A DNA stretch of 64,000 nucleotides, from contig OX442321.1 of assembly GCA_949358305.1 (NCBI GenBank), forward strand, positions 1-64,000. Reading direction: 5' to 3'. Position numbers and translations under genes: made by a program. Within the stretch, counting starts at the first letter, position 1; every line of letters begins with the position of its first letter. Of this stretch, positions 28,640 to 38,415 are shown one piece after another. The notes under the pieces are model-generated. The model searched no databases and was not told the DNA's origin. It saw nothing but the letters and a program-made list of their open reading frames with translations. The DNA comes from Strigamia acuminata (lineage: Eukaryota > Arthropoda > Chilopoda > Geophilomorpha > Linotaeniidae).

Positions 28640-31600
28640 ATGAATTCCCAAGTTATGATTACCGATTCTGGATTCCCTACTTTGAACGACCACGTGGTCC
28701 AAAATCTCCAAAATGAGGAGGTCCACGAACCTAACCACGAAGAAGAGATCGTAGAAGAGCCACCTTCGCCGAGAAGGATGCAAAATAGGATCGAATGTCT
28801 AGCCGACACTGTGTACGAGCTAAAAGACATAATGCAAAATTTGCTAACTGCGAAAACGGTCGTCGTTTCGCCGCAGAACACCGCGATGGCTGGGCCAGGT
28901 GCTGTACCTACCCCAAAAGCCACTGACGGGACAACTTCGTTGTTGAACCCCGCAATCGCAGTTCCCCTTGTCGTCACAAGCAAGCCAGTTGACGGTTCAA
29001 CGGCTCCGACTCCAGCAACCAAAGTTGGTTTTTCGGATGTTTCGAAACTTTTGGGCGCCGAGACCAAGTTTGGCGACGCCTGGCCCGCCGAATTAGAGGC
29101 TTTGGTAAGCAAATCGCTTTTTGAGACCTCGACGGAATTTAGGGACCAATTAGTTGATAAACTGATAATCCCTGAAAACGCAAAATACTTGGACCCGCCT
29201 AAAGTGGACGGCACTATGTTTGGAGATGTGCAGCCTTGGATAAGGTCGAGAGACACGACGTCTTTAAAACATCAGAAACTCGTTCTGAAAACTTACATTC
29301 CGCTTGCTTCGGCAATGAAGGATGTAGTGGCGGGAAATTTGGACCCCAATTCACTGGTCACCCACCTGGCCGAGGCCATGACACTGCTGGGCGCAATGAA
29401 TACGGCGCTAACGTTGCGCCGACGTTTGGACTTCGCGGACTCGCTCGCACCTAGGTACAAGCCGTTTGCGAAAGGGAAGGTTATTTTCCCATCCGACCTG
29501 TTTGGCCCGGATTTGCCCAAGCAGATCAAGGAATTCGATGAATTAAAAAAGGTCACTTCCAAGGCCACTTTTGATAAAGCCGAAAACCGCAAGTCCGACA
29601 GGGACAAGAATTACCGCCGCTACCACCCGTACAATAGGTACGATAATAAATACGATAACAAGCGCTCAGACAACTCAAGAAGTTTCGATTTTAAGCGCCA
29701 GAATAGTATGAACATTGTTTGTTCTAATCCCGTGACCGTGTGTACTAATTCCGATTCTCTTTGCAGATCGGGGGAAGAGCCAGCGCGGAAAACCCTACAA
29801 GAAGTAGCGGCAGAATCACCTGTAATTGAATCTGAAAATGTAAGAAATAAAGAGTTATTCTTCAATTCACACATATCGCATCTATCCTTTAAGCCAGGAA
29901 ATTTACAATATTACTTGCCTGTTTGGCGTAAAATCACATCCAATCCGTTTGTATTATCTGCCCTGTCGGGCATAAAATTCGATCTAAATTTCGACAAGCT
30001 CGTTCACGTTAAAAGAACGGAATATAGAATGAATTTGAGCGAAACTTTTGCAATTTCCCAAGCTGTGGACAAGCTTTGCCAGCAAGGCATAATTAAACAG
30101 GTCGCCCACGTTGAAGGCGAATACTTAAGTCCAATTTTCGCCGTCCCCAAGCCGGACGGATCCGTACGGATTATTTTAAATCTAAAAAAGTTCAACGAGA
30201 GCTTAGATTATCTCCATTTTAAAATGGCCTCGCTTAAAGATGCGATAAACCTTATGAAAAAGGGTCAATTTATGTTTAAAATCGACCTCACTAACGCCTT
30301 TTACTTGTTACCAATTAAAAACGAATTCAAAAAATATGTACGATTTTTGTGGCAAGGCCAATTATACGAGTATCAGGTAATGCCAATGGGCTTGGCTAGT
30401 GCCCCACGGACCTTTACTAAGGTTATGTGCCCTGTTTTTTCCGAGTTGAGGACTTGGGGGATTTGCGGAATCCCGTATTTGGACGACGGAATTTTTCTGT
30501 GTGATTCTTTTTGCGAGGCTAAAAACGCCTGTAACGACGTAATAAACTTTTTTCAAAAATTAGGCCTCTGCATTAACTGGGAAAAATCCGAATTTATTCC
30601 CAAAACTAGAATAGAATTTTTAGGATTAACACTAGACTCTAGAAAAATGGAAGTGTCACTTCCAGAAAGGAAAATCACAAAAATAATTAAGCTAGCTTCG
30701 CGCCTTCTCCAATTGGAGAATTTCTCCATTCAGGATTTGGCCATTTTTATTGGCAATTTAGTTTCCGCCGAGCCAGCGCTTTCTGACGGTTTTTGGAACA
30801 TAAAGCCCTTGGAATCTTTCAAAACAGGACAGTTGTTCCTTCATAACCACAACTATAATACTTTAGTTAAAAATTACCCCGACATCAAAGTCGAATTATC
30901 TAGATGGACTAAATTAGAGAATTTCTCCCCCAAAAATCTAACCCGTCACGATGTGGATACGGAGGTTTTCACCGATGCCTCCAATTTGGGTTGGGGAGCC
31001 AGTTGGAACTCCCGCTCTGCTAATGGCCAGTGGACAGCTGAGGAAAATGATTTTCACATTAATGTCAAGGAACTTTTGGCCCTCTGGTTCGCCTGGAAGG
31101 TTTTTGCCCCCTTTGACGGCAAAAAACACGTTTTGTTTCATTCCGACAGCTCCACAGTAGTGAGCGTGTTCCGGAACCAGGGCAGCAAGGTCCAGCAACT
31201 CCACCATTTTGGGAGACTAGTGTGGGAAGATTCCCAAAGATTAAAAATCGACTTTTCAGTAATTCATATCCCCGGTAAGGAAAACGTTATGGCCGACTAT
31301 TTGTCGCGTAATTTTTTAACTACGGATGGGGAATGGAGTTTATCTCCAAAAATTTTTAATAAATTAAAATCCCTATTCGGACTACCTGAGATTGATCTGT
31401 TTGCGACAAGACTAAATCATAAATTACCAAAGTATTTTTCTTGGGGCCCTGACCCCTTCGCTTACAGGATAGATGCGTTCTCCCATTCTTGGAAAGAAAC
31501 TTTTGCTTACGCCTTTCCTCCTTTTTGTTTAATTTCTAGGATTTTACAAAAAATCCGCCAGGATCAAGCCACGGTACTTCTAGTAGTACCAAAATGGACC

Positions 31601-31924
31601 TCACAAGCGTGGTTTGTACCACTGTTGGACTGCCTGGTCGCAGTACCAGTGTCCTTTCCGGCCCCAGAACATCTGATGTTGGTTCATCAACCAGAGGCCC
31701 AGTTTCCTCTCCAGGCCCTGCAGCTCCTTGGCTGCAAAGTCAGTGGAGTGACCTCATCGCAGGAGGCTTTTCGCCGGACGCTGCCAACTTGTACTCGGCC
31801 GGGTGGAGATCGACAACTGTCAGAACGTACACGGCGGGAATTAAGAGGTGGACGGAATTTTCTGGTGAAGGGTCACCTTATTCCAATCCACTCCCTCCCA
31901 GTCTTGACCCAAACTATCGTTTAA
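28640..31924 (+). CDS. DIRS Gag-RT-RNase H protein
   Basis: This 1,094-residue frame starts at ATG 28,640. The first 400 residues or so are Gag-like: acidic N-terminus, then a basic RYHPYNRYDNKYDNKR stretch. The reverse transcriptase follows with FAVPKPDGSVRIILNL, KIDLTNAFYLLPI, MPMGLASAPRTF and the catalytic PYLDDGIF box near residue 618. RNase H follows with EVFTDASNLGWGASW near 775 and HFSVIHIPGKENVMADYLSR-like residues near 880. After it comes the DIRS-typical region with EIDLFATRLNHKLPKYFSW and PDPFAYRIDAFSHSW. The frame is uninterrupted and overlaps the recombinase frame by about 330 bp. I see no zinc knuckle. Confidence 0.92.
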   Translation: MNSQVMITDSGFPTLNDHVVQNLQNEEVHEPNHEEEIVEEPPSPRRMQNRIECLADTVYELKDIMQNLLTAKTVVVSPQNTAMAGPGAVPTPKATDGTTSLLNPAIAVPLVVTSKPVDGSTAPTPATKVGFSDVSKLLGAETKFGDAWPAELEALVSKSLFETSTEFRDQLVDKLIIPENAKYLDPPKVDGTMFGDVQPWIRSRDTTSLKHQKLVLKTYIPLASAMKDVVAGNLDPNSLVTHLAEAMTLLGAMNTALTLRRRLDFADSLAPRYKPFAKGKVIFPSDLFGPDLPKQIKEFDELKKVTSKATFDKAENRKSDRDKNYRRYHPYNRYDNKYDNKRSDNSRSFDFKRQNSMNIVCSNPVTVCTNSDSLCRSGEEPARKTLQEVAAESPVIESENVRNKELFFNSHISHLSFKPGNLQYYLPVWRKITSNPFVLSALSGIKFDLNFDKLVHVKRTEYRMNLSETFAISQAVDKLCQQGIIKQVAHVEGEYLSPIFAVPKPDGSVRIILNLKKFNESLDYLHFKMASLKDAINLMKKGQFMFKIDLTNAFYLLPIKNEFKKYVRFLWQGQLYEYQVMPMGLASAPRTFTKVMCPVFSELRTWGICGIPYLDDGIFLCDSFCEAKNACNDVINFFQKLGLCINWEKSEFIPKTRIEFLGLTLDSRKMEVSLPERKITKIIKLASRLLQLENFSIQDLAIFIGNLVSAEPALSDGFWNIKPLESFKTGQLFLHNHNYNTLVKNYPDIKVELSRWTKLENFSPKNLTRHDVDTEVFTDASNLGWGASWNSRSANGQWTAEENDFHINVKELLALWFAWKVFAPFDGKKHVLFHSDSSTVVSVFRNQGSKVQQLHHFGRLVWEDSQRLKIDFSVIHIPGKENVMADYLSRNFLTTDGEWSLSPKIFNKLKSLFGLPEIDLFATRLNHKLPKYFSWGPDPFAYRIDAFSHSWKETFAYAFPPFCLISRILQKIRQDQATVLLVVPKWTSQAWFVPLLDCLVAVPVSFPAPEHLMLVHQPEAQFPLQALQLLGCKVSGVTSSQEAFRRTLPTCTRPGGDRQLSERTRRELRGGRNFLVKGHLIPIHSLPVLTQTIV

Positions 31925-32727
31925 CGCTCGTCAATACCGCAAATTTCATCGCCTCAAGATTCAATGAAGGCTTGTCACACTCCTCCATTTCGGGAAGTTT
32001 AGCGGCCATCACCGCCGCAGGCTTCATTGACCCGTCAATTAGAGCTGATGATCGTATCGCCCGAATTCTAAAAGGAGTTAATAATTTAAGGCCGAACTTA
32101 CCACGTTATGTGGCCACTTGGGACGTGGGCCTAGCTCTGAACGCCCTGCGAAAACTCTGGCCGCATGATGATCTCGATTGGAGACAACTCCAAGAAAAGC
32201 TGCTCATGCTGCTGGCTTTAACAACTGCTGCCAGGGTCAGCTCACTGCAAAGTTTTAAAATTTCGGAGATGACAGTCTCAACTGACGCGGTCATTTTCAA
32301 CCCGAAAACTTTACACAAGCATTCTCGTGTTGGACACCATACTGTATTTCGAGTGGCCCCTTATTTGCAAGAACGGGCCATCTGCCCTTTCAAGGCCCTG
32401 ATGGATTTTTTGGCCAAAACAAATCCGTTACGCAAGGACGATGGTTTGTTCTTAAAATTACAACCACCCCATGCCGCACCTACCAAAGATACTGTGCGAC
32501 GATGGATTAAGGATTTTTTAAAAAAGATCGGCGTCGGTCAAGAGTTTGGTGCTCATTCGACGCGAGCTGCGGCCACCAGCGCAGCCGCCAGTGTTATTCC
32601 GGTACAACAAATATTAGGTGTTGCCGGTTGGACCTCCGAACAAACATTCGCGAGGTTCTACAACAAAACAATTGTCAACCACAATGCTTTTCAGGAATCA
32701 GTCCTAAACAGACCAATTCCAAAATAA
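31594..32727 (+). CDS. DIRS tyrosine recombinase
   Basis: This 377-residue frame is +1 relative to the upstream Pol and overlaps it; the true start may lie downstream of 31,594. It has a SAM-like N-terminal domain (STTVRTYTAGIKRWTEF). The catalytic domain holds all hallmark residues: Arg in TTAARVSSL, His and Arg in HSTRAAATSAAAS, Trp in GVAGWTSEQTF and the nucleophile Tyr in FARFYNK. It would join the circular cDNA to the target. No methyltransferase frame, which some DIRS elements carry, was found. The intact catalytic set and open frame suggest a recent copy. Confidence 0.93.
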   Translation: MDLTSVVCTTVGLPGRSTSVLSGPRTSDVGSSTRGPVSSPGPAAPWLQSQWSDLIAGGFSPDAANLYSAGWRSTTVRTYTAGIKRWTEFSGEGSPYSNPLPPSLDPNYRLTLVNTANFIASRFNEGLSHSSISGSLAAITAAGFIDPSIRADDRIARILKGVNNLRPNLPRYVATWDVGLALNALRKLWPHDDLDWRQLQEKLLMLLALTTAARVSSLQSFKISEMTVSTDAVIFNPKTLHKHSRVGHHTVFRVAPYLQERAICPFKALMDFLAKTNPLRKDDGLFLKLQPPHAAPTKDTVRRWIKDFLKKIGVGQEFGAHSTRAAATSAAASVIPVQQILGVAGWTSEQTFARFYNKTIVNHNAFQESVLNRPIPK

Positions 32728-32824
32728 ATTCATAAATAAAAAATGATTAAACTGAGAAATTGTTAAATTTGTTTTTTCCAAAACATTTTTATTTTTATCC
32801 TATGGAAAAAAGTTACCTTTCAAG

Positions 32825-32951
32825 TCTCCTGTTTAGCCGGAGATTACTAAGAGTGAATGTAATCTCGGCTGAACGAAGTGAAGCGGAGCGAAGCGGAGCG
32901 AACGAGTGAAAGCCGATAACATTCACTCGTGTAATTGGAGGTTTAACAGGA
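32825..32951. repeat. DIRS internal complementary region
   Basis: Positions 32,826-32,859 are the inverse of the extreme left end. Positions 32,855-32,951 are the inverse of 33,168-33,265, the extreme right end. The junction contains TGAATG, the inverse of the shared CATTCA. In DIRS replication this region is thought to template the join of the two ends. Confidence 0.85.
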
Positions 32952-33140
32952 CCCACCGACCTCCCTTGTCACAACTAAATTATCTAAGCTCCATCTAACA
33001 CAAACTAATTCGTTTTCAATCACTACCTAGCGTTCTAAATGTTTAAAAATGAACGAAAATCACGCTTACCGTCAACACCGTTGATTTCGTCGACTCCATT
33101 TTGTCCTTCACTTCCTTTTTTCCAGGATAGCTTTTAAGAC

Positions 33141-33265
33141 TGACGTAACCCGACTAGTAGCGCCATCTCCTGTTAAACCTCCAATTACACGAGTGAATGT
33201 TATCGGCTTTCACTCGTTCGCTCCGCTTCGCTCCGCTTCACTTCGTTCAGCCGAGATTACATTCA
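33141..33265. repeat. DIRS right terminal repeat
   Basis: It starts with the 34-bp inverse of the left core (TGACGTAACCCGACTAGTAG…). It continues with a segment matched only by the ICR, including TCGCTCCGCTTCGCTCCGC, and ends in GATTACATTCA. Confidence 0.85.
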
Positions 33266-33415
33266 AACTTATTTTTAGCAGCGCCATCTGGTGGCGATAT
33301 TAAGGTGACGTCATGTGACGTCACATGACGTCACATTAGTTCAGTGTTTTTGTCACCAGACGGCGTCATTTCTAGTTCGTGTTTTCGCCACCAGATGGCA
33401 TTATTTTTAGTTTTT
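33266..33415. repeat. Resumed palindrome-array fragment
   Basis: TTTTTAGCAGCGCCATCTGGTGGCG followed by TGACGTCATGTGACGTCACATGACGTCA-type sequence continues the 27,833-28,422 array on the far side of the DIRS insertion. Two degenerate ends, CACCAGACGGCG and CACCAGATGGC, follow before the purine tract starts. Confidence 0.8.
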
Positions 33416-33419
33416 TTAT

Positions 33420-34458
33420 AATAACGAGAGAAGAGAGAACGAGAGAAGAGAAAAGAAACAAGAGATAGAAGAGAAAAGAAACAAGTGATAGAAGAGAAAA
33501 GAAACAAGTGATAGAAGAGAAAAGAAACGAGTGATAGAAGAGAAAAGAAATGAGTGAGAGAAGAGAAAAGAAACGAGAGATAGAAGAGAAAAGAAACGAG
33601 TGATAGAAGAGAAAAGAAACGAGTGATAGAAGAGAAAAGAAATGAGTGAGAGAAGAGAAAAGAAACGAGCGAGAGAAGAGAAAAGAAACGAGAGATAGAA
33701 GAGAAAAGAAACGAGAGATAGAAGAGAAAAGAAACGAGCGATAGAAGAGAAAAGAAAGGAGCGATAGAAGAGAAAAGAAAACAGCGATAGAAGAGAAAAG
33801 AAACGAGTGAGAAAACAGAAAAGAAACGAGCGAGAGAAGAGAAAAGAAACGAGCGATAGAAGAGAAAAGAAAAGAGCGAGAAAACAGAAAAGAAAAGAGC
33901 GAGAAAACAGAAAAGAAAAGAGCGAGAGAAGAGAAAAGAAACGAGCGAGAGAAGAGAAACGAGCGAGAGAAGAGAAACGAGCGAGAGAAGAGAAACGAGC
34001 GAGAGAAGAGAAACGAGCGAGAGAAGAGAAAAGAAACGAGCGGTAGAATAGAAAAGAAACGAGCGGTAGAAGAGAAAAGAAAAGAGCGATAGAAGAGAAA
34101 AGAAAAGAGCGAGAAAACAGAAAAGAACGAGCGAGAGAAGAGAAAAGAAACGCGCGAGAGAAGAGAAAAGAAACGAGAGATAGAAGAGAAAAGAAACGAG
34201 CGATAGAAGAGAAAAGAAACGAGTGAGAGAAGAGAAAAGAAACGAGAGATAGAAGAGAAAAGAAACGAGCGATAGAAGAGAAAAGAAACGAGTGAGAGAA
34301 GAGAAAAGAAATGAGTGAGCGAAAAACGACGAGTGAAAGAAGAAAAACAACAAGTGAAAGATAAAAAACAACGAGTGAGAAGAAAAACAACGAGTAACAA
34401 AGAGAAGAGAAGAGAAAAGAAACGAGCGAGAGAAGAGAAGAGAAAAGAAACGAGGATT
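33420..34458. repeat. Purine-rich minisatellite
   Basis: About 1 kb of AGAAGAGAAAAGAAACGAGCG-like units of about 22-23 bp, all purines on the plus strand apart from spaced CG, TG or AT steps. It is the strand-inverted counterpart in composition of the pyrimidine tract at 26,957-27,832. Long open frames through it are compositional artefacts. Confidence 0.9.
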
Positions 34459-35494
34459 ACGACTAAAGTGACACAAGAAAGAAAAACAGAATAGAAGACG
34501 AATGAAACAAACACGAGATAACGAAAAATTGAAGAGGAAACTTGTTTAAGCTTAACAAATAATAGTTAGCAAGACGATGTAGAGGTGACGGACTGGATAA
34601 AGATTTTAAGTCTTCTCGTTGTCAAAGTTCAATCTTATCGGGTGTGCTCGTAATAACCTGGAAAACAAAATCATTGTAAAAATTATACATCAAATGGGAT
34701 AAAATTATAACCCTAAAACCGAAGCCATGTGCGCGGATCGGTAATAAACACCTGAATACCTATAGTATTCGAGTAGCCTTGCGTGATGATAGAAGAACCG
34801 ACGAGTTGACGTAGAATTACAAATATGCCAAAGATTATAAGCGCCACGAAAGAGAAGAAATGTCTTAAATTACGTTGGAGAATATTAACACAACGTCAAT
34901 TTTAAAAAAAAATTAATTAATGTAATTCCTAATACAAATGCTAGATTTTTAAACATTCCACACGTTATCCACCTTGACAAAATATGAAAATTCAAAAGTC
35001 AGTTAGGTCAATGACAACGATACTCGGAATCAAGGATTTCTGTAAAATAATAACTAATTAAAACATTAAAATCAAAATTAAAATCAAAATTAAAATCAAA
35101 CGAAAACGCAAACGAAAACGCAAACGCAAAGCACAGCAAACAGTTCGTATACGACATGAAGGTACATCATTTTATATTAATACAATGTACTGTACTGTAC
35201 ATACATATTTTACATGATCAATATAAAAATGCTATCGAAGTAAATGAGGAAAAATATCACAAAAAAAATTGTTCCCTCGTAAAAAAAAGAATGTAAATGT
35301 GCTCTCCTCAAATATAAACTTGTCAAATCTTCTCAAATTAAAACTTTGTGTTTTCACTGGTTTGGCCGTGTCTTATTTCGTCCATAAAATCCCAATTCAA
35401 CGTTTCGTTTCTAACGGTGTTCAGACTCGCAAATTGAGCACACCACCTGAAACGATTTTTAATAATTTAAAATGTAATTTATTATTTATTAAAT
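34459..35494. other. AT-rich intergenic region
   Basis: No exon or RNA gene is recognised. There are short repeats of AAAATCAAAATTA and CAAACGAAAACG near 35,065-35,130. It marks the change from repeat-dominated to gene-dense DNA and includes the 3' flank of the IKK gene. Confidence 0.5.
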
Positions 35495-38244
35495 TTACTT
35501 GGATCTAAGATGGTGATTTTCTTTGATGGTTTTCGTCGAATCTTCAGAAACCTTGTTTACGATACTCTTCAAAGAGACGGGCTCGTAGTTTCCATCTGAA
35601 CGAGATGGAGGTAGAGACGAAGAACAAGTCATCTGTAAGGAGACAAGGGAAAAAATTGTAATGACGAATTAAAATTGTCTATTGTTACCGCATATGGTAC
35701 CAGCGAGTTGAAAGCTTTCCAGATCAGCATTTGACGATCAATTTGCAACGACGTCAAGCTGCGATTCACATTTTGAATTGAGTTGCGGATGTGCGCGAAT
35801 GCCTTCAACCCGCGCACGATGTACCGTTCGCAATCTTGATTTTGTCTAACAAATGAGTACATTTCCTTTTTAAAAACACATGTTTTTTTCTTCTTTTTTT
35901 TTACTCGCGTTCAGCACACTCACTGCTGACGAAACAAGTGCCGCTTCGTTCTCCCCTCGCGCCGACGAATGCACCGCGATACCAAGTCAGCCATCTCGTT
36001 CCGTCCCTTCGACGGAATCGCGCTGCTTCTCATTTCGACGCGAAAGGTCGCGTACGTCTTCGAGGCCTTCTCGAACATTTCCTCCACATCGTCGTCATCG
36101 TCGATAACGTCGACAGGTAAGCGTATCGTGTTCATGGTCAGCTCCTGCTGCGTGACCGCATCTTGCTGCACATCTACTTGCTTGGCAATATCTTCAGAGC
36201 GTGCGTAAAGACACGACTCGAGTTGGTGAGAACCTACTTGACGACATTTTAACGGCAAAATTTTAACATTGATATTTTAACGAAACGCTTACTCAATCGA
36301 TGTATCTTATTAGCTCGATCGTACGCTATTTTATCGGCATTCAAGCTTCGAGTGACAGCAAAATCAGAAGAAACAAAATTATATTTCTCGAATTATTTCA
36401 CAATCGTTACACTTACCATTCTTGATAAAATTCCAATTTAGCCTTTAACCCGTTCATTTCCGTCACCATTTCTCGGCACGCGTGAAGAGCACTCAAATTG
36501 ATCGCAGTCAGACGTTTCCTGCACAAGAATCAAGAGTTAAACCTCATGAGCGGAAACAAATCTACCGGTATCTCGTCCGTCCATTGACTGCGTACCTGTG
36601 CACCTCGTTCGCCCGCAAAAACATTTTATGCAATTTCATTTCCAGCGAAAGGAAATGTAACGCGTGCGCCCACACTCGTAACCGGTTCTACAAAAGAAAT
36701 GTTAAACAAAACAAAAAATGTCTCTCCCTCTCCCTCTCCCTCTCTCACTCACTTCCATGACACCACTCGACTCCTCTCCCATTATTTCGCTCGCCAGACG
36801 TAAATCCGGATACCTAATTCGATCCATTTCGTAACGCTTGTTTTTATCGAACACGTAACAAATCCGTTCCTCGTCGTCCACCGGATCGTCGCAATGCAGG
36901 TCGACGGCGGCTCGATCGTCGTCCACGACATCGCCGCTAGGAGAAATACACTCGAGATCCTCCTCGCTCGAAGCACCGATGTCTCGAGCCAACCACCGCA
37001 GCACTTGACCGACTCGCATGCCGGTTTCGATTTCGTACGAGCGCAACTCCCCGGTTCCCACGACAAAACAGTGAACAATCTTAACGTAAAAAAAAAGAAA
37101 TAAAATAAACGAATAAAAGCATTTTCTATCCAAGAACTTTTTTATTCAAGATGTCTTCGAGCATGGAATGAGTTACGAACCGTCTCGTTGCACCGCTCGG
37201 ATCGATTCCTCTCTTGTGCGGCTTCCATTCCAGCATTTCTCGCAACCACCGCTCCATGTGCGCAACAAACGGTCTGAAATTGAACAAATTAAATAAATTA
37301 AAAAGATACTCCGTAGAAAATATTTAGAGTTGAGAAATTACGCGGAAAGGTGATTTTCCTTAAAGATATGCTCGGAATATTGAATTGTTCCATCGTGCGC
37401 CGTGTAAACACACACATCGGTCGGCCGTTTCCTGCACACGTGCTTCATCCTACTCTCTTCCGTTTATTATTTATTATTTATTATTTATTATTATCATCAT
37501 CATCGTACCATTCTGCGGGTGCCATGTTGGGTAGAAAGGGACGCGCGCCCACCATGCATTCGTGCGCGACCAAACCCAAACTCCAATAATCGACCGTGCA
37601 AGTGTACTCCTGGCTCATAAACAGCTCCGGTGCCAAGTACTGCAACGTTCCTACGAACGAAGTGCACACGCTAATCTGATCCAGTTCCTTCGCGTAGCCG
37701 AGGTCCGTTAATTTGTACACCAATTTGCCACGCACGTCTTGAACCATCACGTTTTCGGGTTTCAGATCTCGATGAATGATTCGCCGGGAATGTAGATAGG
37801 CGAGAGCGCTGCTCGCATCCCGCGTTAGACGGCGAACTTGCGTTTCCGACAATCCGCAGCAGTTTTCCGGCCTGTTAAGTATCTTTCTCAAGTCGCCGCG
37901 CGAACAATATTCCATCGCCAGCACGGGCATTTCGTCGGGAGCCGCTGCCAGCTGAGGAGGCACGGCCAAAGCCGCCACAACGTTCGGATGCTTCAATTTT
38001 TGCATTATTTCCACTTCCAAGTTCCAGCGTTCCTTGTGCTTGGCGGTGATGACCACGGGATTGTTGCCCAAACGGCATTTCTTCACGGCCAGGGTCTCGT
38101 TCGTGTCCTGTTAAATATATATATATACCGCTATCATATCTGACCATCTCGTATTTATTTACATTCTACCTTGTTTCGCCATAAAGAAACCTGACCGAAA
38201 CCTCCCGTGCCCAATATTTTCTCCACGATCCACGACTCCGCCAT
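35495..38244 (-). CDS. IKK: IKK-alpha/beta-like kinase
   Basis: About 11 exons encode roughly 690 residues, slightly shorter than vertebrate IKKs. The N-terminus MAESWIVEKILGTGGFGQVS carries the glycine loop. The catalytic Lys is in LAVKKCRLG (exon 38,107-37,509), the catalytic loop is HRDLKPENVM, and DLG replaces DFG as in IKKs. The activation loop SVCTSFVGTLQYLAPE keeps both serines of the IKK SxxxS switch. A ubiquitin-like domain follows (KIVHCFVVGTGELRSYEIETG). A helical scaffold region includes RLRVWAHALHFLSLEMKL and LSSHQLESCLYARSEDIAK. The last exon (35,632-35,495) ends HHLRSK; I see no NEMO-binding LDWSWL motif. In animals IKKs phosphorylate IkB and activate NF-kB. A vertebrate alpha or beta label is not justified. 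Confidence 0.93.
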
Positions 38245-38415
38245 TACGCAACCAAACTTCGCCCTCTGACGACGGAATGATTAATTAATAATAATAATAC
38301 TTAATAATAATACTGAATAATATTTTTTTTATTTTCTCAGTTACTTTTTTTTTCTATTGTCACTGTGCTATTGTATGTACAAAAATAAAAATTTTACACG
38401 CTTCACATAACGAGT

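Larger units (their letters stand above)
28423..33265 (+). mobile_element. DIRS-type tyrosine-recombinase retrotransposon
   Basis: The element carries a gag/RT/RNase H frame and an overlapping tyrosine recombinase frame, with DIRS-style ends. The left end (28,423-28,482) and right end (33,141-33,265) share a 34-bp perfect inverted core. An internal complementary region (32,825-32,951) is the complement of the extreme left end joined to the complement of the extreme right end. That is the arrangement known for DIRS1 elements, which integrate from a circle by recombinase and make no target duplication. The six bases CATTCA occur at both outer ends and at the ICR junction. It sits inside the palindrome array, whose sequence resumes at 33,266. 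Confidence 0.9.

Noticed and set aside
31594-31800. DIRS recombinase start at exactly 31,594
   Set aside because: The first codons overlap Pol and show no recombinase similarity. The true start is uncertain, so only the overall frame is claimed.
33331-34514. Three overlapping minus-strand frames of 324-381 codons rich in FLFSS
   Set aside because: Same artefact from the GAAGAGAAAAG repeat. All three frames of one strand are open.
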